Shown: positions 24,007 to 30,123 of the stretch, piece after piece
Numbering within the stretch: position 1 is the first letter of the stretch
How the letters are laid out: the number at the start of each line of letters is the position of its first letter
NCBI GenBank assembly: GCA_007128275.1
Contig: SKXR01000140.1
Span: forward strand, 1 to 30,123
Direction: 5' to 3'
DNA: 30,123 nucleotides
Origin: Kiritimatiellia bacterium
GTDB lineage: Bacteria > Verrucomicrobiota > Kiritimatiellia > SLAD01
Program-made: the position numbers and the translations under genes
The notes under the pieces: model-generated
The model's input: the letters and a program-made list of their open reading frames with translations, nothing else
What the model was told of the DNA's origin: nothing
Database searches by the model: none

Positions 24007-25536
24007 GTGGACTTTACGCGTGAAAGTGGTGTGTTGCTTCATCCAACCTCCTTACCGGGAAAATACGGTATCGGAGAAATCGGGCCGGAAGCATATCGGT
24101 TCATTGATCAACTCGAAAATATGGGCCAACGCCTTTGGCAAATTCTGCCGCACGGGCCGACCAGTTACGGGGATTCCCCATACCAGTCCCTGTCCACATT
24201 CGCAGGCAACCATCTGCTGATCAGCTTTGATCAACTCGTTAAAGACAAGTTCCTCAACCCCGCACGGCTGAAGAAGTTTCCGGAGTTCCCCGCGGACTCT
24301 GTGGATTACGGGCCCGTCATCGACGCGCGTATGGACGTGCTTCGCTCCGTTTGCCGGACCTTTGAGCGAAACGCATCCGAGCATCGCAAACGCGCGTATC
24401 AGCGTTTCTGCAAGCAGGAAGCCCATTGGCTCGACGATTATGCGCTCTTCTATTCGCTGAAAGACGCGCACGACTTGCGGCCATGGACTGAATGGCCGGA
24501 AGAACTTGCCCTGCGCGATCCCGCGGCCCTCGAAAAGGCGCGTAACAAGTATCACACCGCCATTCGTAACGTGAAGATCATGCAGTTCCTCTTCGACCAG
24601 CAATGGCGCAAACTGAGGAACTATGCGCACCGGAAGGGAGTCCGCCTGGTGGGCGACATCCCGATTTTCGTCGCGCACGACAGCGCCGATGTCTGGGCCA
24701 ATCCGGAACTGTACTTTCTCGACAGCAAAGGCGAGCCCCTCCTCATCGCCGGCGTACCGCCCGACTACTTCAGCGCGACCGGCCAGCGATGGGGAAATCC
24801 GCTCTACCGCTGGGACATTCATCAGCATACCGGATATACGTGGTGGATACGCCGCATCCAAAAAATATTCGAAATGGTCGATATCGTGCGGATCGACCAT
24901 TTCCGGGGCTTCGAAGCTTATTGGGAAATCCCCGCCCACGAGAAAACCGCCATGAACGGACGTTGGGTGGAAGGACCGGGCGAAGATATCTTCGACGCGA
25001 TGATCAAGGCGATCGGCCCCCTCCCAATCATCGCCGAGGATCTCGGGGTGATTACCGAGGGCGTGGAAGCGCTTCGCGACAAATACCATTTCCCCGGCAT
25101 GCGCATTCTACAATTTGCCTTTGGCAACGATTCCAAAGCCTCCGATTACCGGCCCGAATCGTATCCGCCCAATTGCGTGGTTTACACCGGTACCCACGAC
25201 AACGACACCACCGTTGGTTGGTTCTGGAGCGAGGCGGGCGAGGGGAGCACCCGTACCCAGGAAGAAATCGAAAAGGAACGCCACACCATCCTCGAATACG
25301 TCGGAACCGACGGCAGTGAAATCCATTGGGACCTCATTGCCGTGGCTTGCAAGTCTAATGCCAACACCGCGGTATACCCGTTGCAAGACCTGTTGGGCCT
25401 CGGCTCCGAAGCCCGTATGAACGTGCCCGGCGTCGAAGGGGGTAACTGGCGCTGGCGCTTTAGGTGGGACCAACTCTCCCCCGAAATCATGCAACGCATG
25501 TATGACATCACGCACTGGGCCGGTCGAATTCGGTGA
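24007..25536 (+). CDS. malQ: 4-alpha-glucanotransferase (amylomaltase, GH77)
   Basis: A 509-residue GH77 enzyme that transfers maltodextrin segments between glucans in the cytoplasm, for glycogen or starch turnover. It starts at GTG 24007 (MDFTRESGVLLHPTSLPG), with AAAGGG upstream. Catalytic residues are in place: nucleophile D297 in VRIDHFRGFEAYWEIP, acid/base E344 in IIAEDLGVITEGV, and transition-state D398 in YTGTHDNDTTVGW. The substrate-binding GDIPIFVAHDSADVWANP and the N-terminal LPHGPTSYGDSPYQS are also typical. The length is that of the Thermus-type short amylomaltase. It is followed after 13 nt by the sigma factor gene, so they may share a message. Confidence 0.97.
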   Translation: MDFTRESGVLLHPTSLPGKYGIGEIGPEAYRFIDQLENMGQRLWQILPHGPTSYGDSPYQSLSTFAGNHLLISFDQLVKDKFLNPARLKKFPEFPADSVDYGPVIDARMDVLRSVCRTFERNASEHRKRAYQRFCKQEAHWLDDYALFYSLKDAHDLRPWTEWPEELALRDPAALEKARNKYHTAIRNVKIMQFLFDQQWRKLRNYAHRKGVRLVGDIPIFVAHDSADVWANPELYFLDSKGEPLLIAGVPPDYFSATGQRWGNPLYRWDIHQHTGYTWWIRRIQKIFEMVDIVRIDHFRGFEAYWEIPAHEKTAMNGRWVEGPGEDIFDAMIKAIGPLPIIAEDLGVITEGVEALRDKYHFPGMRILQFAFGNDSKASDYRPESYPPNCVVYTGTHDNDTTVGWFWSEAGEGSTRTQEEIEKERHTILEYVGTDGSEIHWDLIAVACKSNANTAVYPLQDLLGLGSEARMNVPGVEGGNWRWRFRWDQLSPEIMQRMYDITHWAGRIR

Positions 25537-25549
25537 CCTGTGAATAAAT

Positions 25550-26158
25550 ATGCCAAAGCACGCGTCTAATCCGGTGAACACGGACGGGGAACCACTGGAT
25601 ATTCCCCGCCTGGTCAATAAAGCGCAGGCCGGCGATGAGCCCGCGTTCGGGGAATTGATGCAAGCCTATCATCAGCGTGTGTACGGTGTGTTGGTCGGCA
25701 TGGTCCGCAACGCGGACGATGCCCGGGACCTGTCTCAACTGGCCTGGATCAAGGTGTGGAACAAACTCCATACCTTCAAGGGCGATGCGGATTTCTACAC
25801 CTGGCTGTACCGGGTGACCACGTACGTCGGGCTTGACTTCATTCGCAAACGGAACCGTAAACGCGAGATCGAGTTGCTGGACGAAATGCGGCCCGACCGG
25901 GACGCCAATGCGGAGGTGGCGCCCAGTGTCATGTCCCGCCCGGATTATGCGGCGCAAAAGGGCGAGATTCGCGACGTGTTCGATGCCGCACTGGCTACGT
26001 TGTCGCCGGAACATCAAACGACGCTGATGTTGAGGGAAGTGGAAGGATTGTCCTACGACGAGATTGCCAAAGTCATGAAATGCCGGCGCGGCACGGTGAT
26101 GTCCCGCATTTTTTATGCGCGAAAGAGTATGCAGGAAAAATTGAAGGATTTGCGATGA
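25550..26158 (+). CDS. ECF-type RNA polymerase sigma factor
   Basis: A 202-residue alternative sigma factor. Region 2 spans about 25-100 (GELMQAYHQRVYGVLVGMVRN, then DARDLSQLAWIKVWNKL and TWLYRVTTYVGLDFIRKRNR). Region 4 spans about 142-196 with the helix-turn-helix MLREVEGLSYDEIAKVMKC followed by RRGTVMSRIFYARK. It lacks regions 1 and 3, as expected for the extracytoplasmic-function class. The RNA polymerase it directs would be switched on when its anti-sigma partner is inactivated. The next gene overlaps by ATGA and is the probable anti-sigma factor. The ribosome site is weak, and coupling to malQ is possible. Confidence 0.93.
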   Translation: MPKHASNPVNTDGEPLDIPRLVNKAQAGDEPAFGELMQAYHQRVYGVLVGMVRNADDARDLSQLAWIKVWNKLHTFKGDADFYTWLYRVTTYVGLDFIRKRNRKREIELLDEMRPDRDANAEVAPSVMSRPDYAAQKGEIRDVFDAALATLSPEHQTTLMLREVEGLSYDEIAKVMKCRRGTVMSRIFYARKSMQEKLKDLR

Positions 26159-26664
26159 ACCGGAAGAAGGCAGAACAATGGTTGAGCATGGCCCTGGACG
26201 GCGAGCTTTCCGCGCGTCGCCGCGCCCGATTGGACGCGTATCTTGCGGCGCACCCCGAACTGGACGACTTGCGGAATGACTGGCAGGCGATCGGGGACAG
26301 GTACCGCGCGGCGATGCCGCCGTGCCCGCAGACGCCCGAAGCAGCTTGGCACGACGTCCGGCGCGCGATTCGGGTGCAGGGCGACTTGCCGCATGGCGAG
26401 ATCGTGACCTTTCAAGACCGTATGAAATGGGCCGGCGCCTTGGCCGCGGCGTTTCTCGTCATGATGGGCGCGTGGCTGTTGGTGCAGTCGCCCGATCCGG
26501 GCCGGGTGGGCACGATTGCGGCGGCCGACCGCACGGAGGTTGAATGGGTTGAAACGGATCTGCCTGACGCCATGTCCATGGTGTACGAAGATGCGGAGAC
26601 CGGTTTAACGGTCATCTGGGTGCTGGTTCACGAGAACGGTGAGGAGGACGGACATGCGGGGTAA
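26155..26664 (+). CDS. Probable membrane anti-sigma factor
   Basis: A 169-residue single-span membrane protein. Its start ATG overlaps the sigma stop (ATGA); the longer frame from 26080 lies within the sigma gene. The cytoplasmic N-terminus (AEQWLSMALDGELSARRRARLDAYLAAHPELDD) has the pattern of an anti-sigma domain: a short helix, then D-GELS, then R..LDAYL..HPEL. It lacks the HxxxCxxC zinc motif. A membrane helix (about 91-110, WAGALAAAFLVMMGAWLLV) separates it from a periplasmic tail with EVEWVETDLPDAMSMVYED. Position and architecture support a partner of the ECF sigma factor, but the interaction is inferred. Confidence 0.82.
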   Translation: MNRKKAEQWLSMALDGELSARRRARLDAYLAAHPELDDLRNDWQAIGDRYRAAMPPCPQTPEAAWHDVRRAIRVQGDLPHGEIVTFQDRMKWAGALAAAFLVMMGAWLLVQSPDPGRVGTIAAADRTEVEWVETDLPDAMSMVYEDAETGLTVIWVLVHENGEEDGHAG

Positions 26665-27112
26665 AGAGCATTTTCGATGTTCGATTTTCGATTTTCGATT
26701 GCCGATGGCCATCGCACTTGTGTGCTTTGCTACCGGTGTGTCGGCACAGACGGTGACGTTGGAGGCGATGTTGATCCATGCTTCCGATCGACCGGCGGCG
26801 CTCGATACGCGCTTGGATCGGATTGAATACCGGTTACGCCGCATTTTTCAGTTCGAGCATTACGGGTTTCTCGGCGAAACACGCACCTTGATCACTTTGC
26901 CCTCGCAATCGCGCGTGGATATCGGACACGGATACGCGCTGGACATCAATGCCTCCTCGCGCGACGGACGGATCCGCGCCGAAATCCAGTGGTATCGAGG
27001 TGGTCAACGCATGATGAGCACCTCCGTCTCCCAACGCCGCGGCGTGCCCGCCATCCTCGGCGGCCCCCCGCACGACGGCGGCACCCTGATTCTGGTGTTG
27101 GAATTCAAGTGA
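26654..27112 (+). CDS. Small secreted protein of unknown function
   Basis: A 152-residue exported protein. ATG 26654 overlaps the end of the anti-sigma gene by 11 nt and has GGAGG upstream. An alternative start is ATG 26705 (MAIALVCFATGVSAQ), because the intervening codons (FRCSIFDFR) come from a TTCGATN heptad repeat. The signal peptide ends at VSA. The mature part begins QTVTLEAMLIHASDRPAALD. It contains YRLRRIFQFEHYGFLGE, then strands such as GHGYALDINASSRDGRIRAEIQWY and GGTLILVLEF. It may be the output or sensor of the sigma/anti-sigma pair. I recognise no family. Confidence 0.75.
   Translation: MRGKEHFRCSIFDFRLPMAIALVCFATGVSAQTVTLEAMLIHASDRPAALDTRLDRIEYRLRRIFQFEHYGFLGETRTLITLPSQSRVDIGHGYALDINASSRDGRIRAEIQWYRGGQRMMSTSVSQRRGVPAILGGPPHDGGTLILVLEFK
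26673..26700 (+). repeat. Heptad repeat, four units of TTCGATN
   Basis: TTCGAT recurs at 26673, 26680, 26687 and 26694, exactly every 7 bp. Three units are TTCGATT and one is TTCGATG. It overlaps the 5' end of the secreted protein gene. Confidence 0.9.
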
Positions 27113-27122
27113 ACGTTCCATG

Positions 27123-27959
27123 TTAAGCGTTCAGGATTCGCTCCATCTCCGCCAATCCTTCCGGTGTGCCCATGTCGAGCAGGGGCGGTTCCGTGCGGTG
27201 CGCGAATAGAAGGTCCGACGCGATCAACGAAGGGAATAGATCGGTCTCGAGCGAATAAAAGGTGTCGGACGGGATGCGGTCCAGCACCCGGCGATCCATC
27301 AGGTACACGCCGCCATTGATCCAGCCCGCTTGGCGATCCGCCTTTTCGCGAAACGCGGTCACCCGTCCGTCCACATCGAACTCCACGGTGCCGAATCGGC
27401 CCGCCTGCTCGATGCGCGTGACCGCGATGCATGTTTTCCCCGCCTGCCGTCGGTCCAGCGAGAGTTCCTCAATATCTGACGTCATTGGGAGGCTAGAGCC
27501 CGGTGCATCATGCGCGGGCAGGCAATCATTGGAATCGTTTTCGGCCTCGTTTTCCAATCGTTGGAAGTTTCGGGTCGTAATTTTCCAATCGTTGGAAGAC
27601 GTTTGATGCTGTTTTCCCAATCGTTGGAAATCGAGCTTGGGGAGGAGCGTGTCGCCATTGACGACCAGAAACGGGTCTGAGCGAATGTGCGGTTCAATGA
27701 ATTTCAAGGCGCCGCCGGTGCCGAGCGGTGTCGGCTCGCGGGTTACGGTGACTGCGCCTTGCGTGGCGGCCCACGCCTCGATTTGTTCCGCCATGAATCC
27801 GGCGGCGAGATGGACTTCGGTCACGCCGCCGCGCCGCAGCCAATCGATTTGCCAGTCGATGAACGGCCGGCCCGCGACCGGCACGAGCGCCTTGGGCCGG
27901 TCGGGATACAGATCGCGCAGCCGCGTGCCTTGTCCTCCGAGTAAAATGATGGCTTGCAT
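27123..27959 (-). CDS. Sugar nucleotidyltransferase, HddC-like, with in-frame repeat insertion
   Basis: A 278-residue nucleotidyltransferase of the HddC/RmlA type, which joins a sugar-1-phosphate to a nucleoside phosphate. It has MQAIILLGGQGTRLRDLYPD (nucleotide loop), RPKALVPVAGRPFIDW, EPTPLGTGGALKF and FLVVNGDTLLPKLDF (metal Asp). Later come FGTVEFDVDGRVTAFREK and GWINGGVYLMD. The start is ATG 27959, because the nine earlier residues come from a flanking repeat. Residues about 112-170 are not family sequence. They translate palindromic TTCCAATCGTTGGAA units, giving text such as SNDWKITTRNFQRLENE. The frame is kept, and both sides of the insertion look intact. The heptose kinase and glycosyltransferase upstream suggest a surface heptose or similar sugar. 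Confidence 0.88.
   Translation of the reverse strand: MQAIILLGGQGTRLRDLYPDRPKALVPVAGRPFIDWQIDWLRRGGVTEVHLAAGFMAEQIEAWAATQGAVTVTREPTPLGTGGALKFIEPHIRSDPFLVVNGDTLLPKLDFQRLGKQHQTSSNDWKITTRNFQRLENEAENDSNDCLPAHDAPGSSLPMTSDIEELSLDRRQAGKTCIAVTRIEQAGRFGTVEFDVDGRVTAFREKADRQAGWINGGVYLMDRRVLDRIPSDTFYSLETDLFPSLIASDLLFAHRTEPPLLDMGTPEGLAEMERILNA
27523..27630. repeat. Palindromic TTCCAATCGTTGGAA units inside the nucleotidyltransferase gene
   Basis: Three full units at 27551-27566, 27581-27597 and 27612-27630, and one partial unit at 27523-27534 (CAATCATTGGAA). Each has TTCCAA and TTGGAA arms around TCG. Spacing is 30-31 bp, so the reading frame is preserved. Confidence 0.92.
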
Positions 27960-27973
27960 GATTATGTTTTTGA

Positions 27974-28036
27974 GAACATCGAACATTGAACACTGAACAT
28001 TGAACGTTCAACGTTGGACGTTCGATGTTGGACGTT
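27974..28036. repeat. GAACATY/AACGTT repeat, distal copy
   Basis: Heptad-like units (GAACATC, GAACATT, GAACACT, GAACATT) lead to the palindrome TGAACGTTCA, then GTTGGAC/GTTCGAT units in the opposite sense. It fills most of the 88-bp gap between the four-helix-bundle gene and the nucleotidyltransferase. Confidence 0.9.
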
Positions 28037-28047
28037 TCTTTATTCTC

Positions 28048-28443
28048 TCATTCCGTATTATATCGATCGGTATCGTCTTCGCGAAGCACCTTTTGCTCGG
28101 CGGTTCTGATGCTGGCCACGAAAATGCGAATTAACTCATCGGACTCATTCAAGAGCGTGGTCGCTTTGTCCATGTCGTCGACGAGCGCCGCATTCATGAT
28201 CAGGCGCAATGCGCGTTTCGTTTCTCTTAATTCCTTCAGGCAAATCCGCAATTTATGAAGGAAATCCTTGGGCGATTCGGCGGCTTGGGCTTCACCGTGA
28301 TTGAATAACGGCGATGTGCCGGACCTCAGTATCTGACCGCTTACATGACTGGCGGCTCTTGTGGCAGGCATCTGCTCAACAAGCCGAATGATCTCCGTTG
28401 CGAACTCGAGCAAGCGGTCTTCCAGATTATACTTGTTCTCCAT
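28048..28443 (-). CDS. Four-helix-bundle protein (S23/IVP-like)
   Basis: A 131-residue all-helical protein. ATG 28443 has AAAGGAG at ideal spacing, and the frame upstream to 28521 is translated repeat. It begins MENKYNLEDRLLEFATEII and contains RAASHVSGQILRSGTSPLFN, HGEAQAAESPKDFLHKLRI and LKELRETKRALRLI. This is the pattern of the four-helix-bundle family first named after proteins encoded in 23S rRNA intervening sequences, and related in fold to Avd of diversity-generating retroelements. The biochemical function is unknown. It lies between sugar genes in the same direction, bracketed by related repeats at 27974-28036 and 28467-28515, so it looks inserted. Confidence 0.93.
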   Translation of the reverse strand: MENKYNLEDRLLEFATEIIRLVEQMPATRAASHVSGQILRSGTSPLFNHGEAQAAESPKDFLHKLRICLKELRETKRALRLIMNAALVDDMDKATTLLNESDELIRIFVASIRTAEQKVLREDDTDRYNTE

Positions 28444-28466
28444 GCGAAGCTCCTTTCGGATTCTTT

Positions 28467-28515
28467 GAACATCGAACATCGAACGTTCAACGTTGAGCGT
28501 TGGAAGTTGGACGTT
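28467..28515. repeat. GAACATY/AACGTT repeat, proximal copy
   Basis: GAACATC units, then the shared centre GAACGTTCAACGTTG, then GTTGG units in the opposite sense. It covers the gap before the four-helix-bundle gene and the 3' end of the glycosyltransferase gene, including its stop codon at 28487-28489. Confidence 0.9.
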
Positions 28516-29713
28516 CCTCAAGCAACTTCAAAAGCGGCGTGACGATTTCTTCCGTAGTTCGCCGGATATCGAAGTGGGTATGCGCATCGGCGAGCGCTTG
28601 GTTGCCCAGGCGTTGGCGGAGAGCGGCGTCGTGGTAGAGGCGTTCGAGTTGGTCCGGAAAGTCGGCGAGATCGCGGGCGTCGAATAGCAGCCCGTTTTTG
28701 TCTTCTTCTACCACTTCGGCGATGCCGGCCAAGCGTGCGGCGAGGACCGGGAGGCCGCAGGCCATGCTGTGCACGAGCGCGCCGGTGAGGTGAAAATCGT
28801 CGGTCGGCTGGCCGACCCGCATGACGAGTCCGATGTCCCCCGCGTTGAGCGCATGATTGACCTCCGGCAAGGTCTTCAACCAGCCGGTGAAGCGGACGCG
28901 GTCGGTGAGCTGTAACTCATCGGCGAGCGCGCGCAATCGCGCCATGTCGGGTCCGTCCCCGATCAACAGATAGATGAGTTTCGGGAAACGTTCGCGCTCT
29001 GCGGCGAGGGCGCGCAGGATGCGGTCGTTGCCTTTATTCGGATGCAGGATTCCGTGATGGACGAGAATGACGGCGTCGGCGGGAAGTTCAAGCTGCGCGC
29101 GCGCTTCGGCGCGATCCGCCGGGTGATAGATGTCGAAATCACAGGGATCGTAAACGGGATGCACGCGGTCGGCGGGTACGCCTTGTTCCGTCAACCAGCG
29201 TTGCGCGGTTTTGGTCCGCGTGAATATGCAGGCCACGCGCCGCCAGGCGAACCGGTCGCAGGCCTGTATCCAGCCGGCGCATCGCCGGATCAGCCACGAG
29301 CGATCCGCGTAGACCGAGAGAAAGAAGTCGGCTACCGCGCAGGCGACGTTCCGGCCGAAGAAGACGCGGGCCAGCAAGGGCATGAGCGGCAAGGATTCAT
29401 CGATGAAGACGGCTCGGGTGCCGTTGAGCCGGCAACGGAGGCCGATGCAGGGAATGAGGAGATACCACAGCAGGGTCTTTCGAAGTTTGTCTTTTTCGCT
29501 GCCGCGATTGATATGAAATGGGAGGTCATGGACCACGGCGTTGCGGGCGATGCGATCGGGGACGGCGCGATCGCTCTTGAATCCGTAATAATGCACTTCC
29601 GCATGTTGCGCGAGCTGTTCGATGACGGCGGGGATGGCGGGAAAGAGATCGGTATGTTCCGCGGGTCCGTAGCGGAACCACAAGGCGATACGCGGTTTGG
29701 GGGTGGCGTTCAT
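28487..29713 (-). CDS. GT4-type glycosyltransferase
   Basis: A 408-residue family 1 (GT4-like, GT-B fold) glycosyltransferase. The N-terminal half carries IALWFRYGPAEHTDLFPAI. The nucleotide-sugar half starts near VILVHHGILHPNKGNDRIL and continues YLLIGDGPDMARLRALA, VRFTGWLKTLPEV and DFHLTGALVHSMACGLPVLA. The usual E-X7-E motif is altered to the H-SMACG-PVLA segment, yet AGIAEVVEEDKNGLLFDARD follows as expected. It starts by ATGA overlap with the kinase gene. The last nine residues (ERPTSNAQR) and the stop are read from a repeat. It probably adds a sugar to a surface glycan. Confidence 0.9.
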   Translation of the reverse strand: MNATPKPRIALWFRYGPAEHTDLFPAIPAVIEQLAQHAEVHYYGFKSDRAVPDRIARNAVVHDLPFHINRGSEKDKLRKTLLWYLLIPCIGLRCRLNGTRAVFIDESLPLMPLLARVFFGRNVACAVADFFLSVYADRSWLIRRCAGWIQACDRFAWRRVACIFTRTKTAQRWLTEQGVPADRVHPVYDPCDFDIYHPADRAEARAQLELPADAVILVHHGILHPNKGNDRILRALAAERERFPKLIYLLIGDGPDMARLRALADELQLTDRVRFTGWLKTLPEVNHALNAGDIGLVMRVGQPTDDFHLTGALVHSMACGLPVLAARLAGIAEVVEEDKNGLLFDARDLADFPDQLERLYHDAALRQRLGNQALADAHTHFDIRRTTEEIVTPLLKLLEERPTSNAQR

Positions 29714-30123
29714 GTTTCGATATGGTGCGCAACGCGGCTACCCGCCGCGCTGAAAGAGAAGGGGAGTTCCGGCAGGTCTTGCAGAGCCGCCCTGACCGCG
29801 TCCTGTTTGTCCGGAGGCGTGTACAGAAGCAGGGAGCCGGCCCCGAGCTCGATCGATTCCGTGCCGCCCAGTGCGCCCGCCCGGCGGGCGGAGAGGTAGT
29901 GCGGCTCCGTGGAAGGAGGATCATCCAGCAAGGCGCCGAATGGGTCCAAGTCGCCTTCGCCTTCCAGGAGCGCTCGCGCCTCACCGGATTGCGCGCTCTG
30001 CGATTCATGGGCGTGCGGTTTGTCGTAGAGAAAGAGGAGCAGCCGTTCTTGCAAGGCGGCGAGTCGCTGGGGATGGATGTTGAGGGGTAGGACTTCCCGA
30101 TGGTTCCACCCTTCCATGTGCAT
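29710..30123 (-). CDS. GHMP-family (heptose) kinase C-terminus, partial
   Basis: The C-terminal 137 residues of a protein running past the right edge; a Met codon falls on the edge but need not be the start. The pattern LAALQERLLLF, GEGDLDPFGALL, ARRAGALGG, LYTPPDKQDAVRAAL and LPFSFSAAGSRV follows the C-terminal domain of D-glycero-D-manno-heptose 7-phosphate kinases (HddA type). Parts normally conserved are changed. After LLLF the FYTG segment reads LYDKPHAHESQS. The stretch before ARRAGALGG is shortened. The usual KLLGAGGGGF glycine loop reads ESIELGAGSLL. It may be a divergent or inactive kinase. The gene overlaps the glycosyltransferase start (ATGA), and an HddC-like enzyme lies downstream, supporting a shared heptose pathway. 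Confidence 0.7.
   Translation of the reverse strand: MHMEGWNHREVLPLNIHPQRLAALQERLLLFLYDKPHAHESQSAQSGEARALLEGEGDLDPFGALLDDPPSTEPHYLSARRAGALGGTESIELGAGSLLLYTPPDKQDAVRAALQDLPELPFSFSAAGSRVAHHIET

Noticed and set aside
24052..25089. Minus-strand frame of 345 codons opposite malQ
   Set aside because: GH77 catalytic motifs lie on the plus strand; the minus frame shows none.
27523..27630. CRISPR-like regular spacing of TTCCAATCGTTGGAA
   Set aside because: The repeats are only 15-19 nt and palindromic, spacers are about 14 nt, the units lie inside a conserved gene, and no cas genes are present.
28048..28443. Diversity-generating retroelement with the four-helix-bundle protein as Avd
   Set aside because: No reverse transcriptase and no template/variable repeat pair are present in the window.

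Overview
The window most likely comes from a bacterium of the PVC superphylum, probably Kiritimatiellota or a close relative. This is inferred from content, since no rRNA gene is present. The clues are: a very long GreA-type factor with an N-terminal region like that of the chlamydial GreA fusion protein; a secreted protein opening with an ESVYSVNVVGFQK-like segment; a four-helix-bundle (S23/IVP-like) gene flanked by iterated GAACATY/AACGTT repeats; and many small palindromic repeats between genes. A type III glutamine synthetase and a two-gene glycine betaine synthesis operon point to a salt-stressed habitat. Base composition is moderately GC-rich and coding density is high. No tRNA, rRNA, CRISPR array or classical insertion sequence was seen.

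Layout. 1-742 (minus): the N-terminal part of a secreted duplicated-domain protein that runs off the left edge. 970-3647 (plus): the GreA-domain protein and a GtrA-like membrane protein, overlapping by ATGA. 3653-3793: an octamer tandem repeat and a large imperfect hairpin. 3895-4397: a YefM/YoeB-like toxin-antitoxin pair. 4416-4557: a foldable repeat whose 46-nt core recurs at 9163-9208. 4704-7691: a 995-aa lipoprotein, possibly a glycosidase. 7817-9064 (minus): coaBC. 9316-13675 (minus): pntAA-pntAB-pntB (proton-translocating transhydrogenase) and a periplasmic helical protein. 13770-14285 (plus): a small membrane protein. 14312-15640 (minus): an Asp-box lipoprotein. 15916-16086: five hairpins. 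16223-18391 (minus): an NCS2 purine permease and an RmlD-like reductase.

18644-20295 (plus): glycine/sarcosine and sarcosine/dimethylglycine methyltransferases, which together methylate glycine to betaine. 20487-20503: a strong sigma-54 promoter match ahead of glnN (20641-22821), which ends in an intrinsic terminator. 23044-23583: a small outer-membrane barrel candidate. 23589-23904: a perfect palindrome and two diverged copies of an inverted-repeat element. 24007-27112 (plus): malQ, an ECF sigma factor, its probable anti-sigma factor and a small secreted protein, tightly packed. 27123-30123 (minus): a surface-sugar cluster with a GHMP (heptose) kinase C-terminus, a glycosyltransferase, the four-helix-bundle gene and an HddC-like nucleotidyltransferase.

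The most unusual signal is how repeats have shaped genes between about 26.6 and 28.5 kb. A TTCGATN heptad repeat forms the start of a signal peptide. Palindromic TTCCAATCGTTGGAA units sit in frame inside the nucleotidyltransferase. A GAAC/GTTC repeat supplies the last residues and stop codon of the glycosyltransferase, and a second copy lies on the other side of the four-helix-bundle gene. The PntAB subunit is also unusual in carrying a signal peptide and a long acidic, proline-rich extension.
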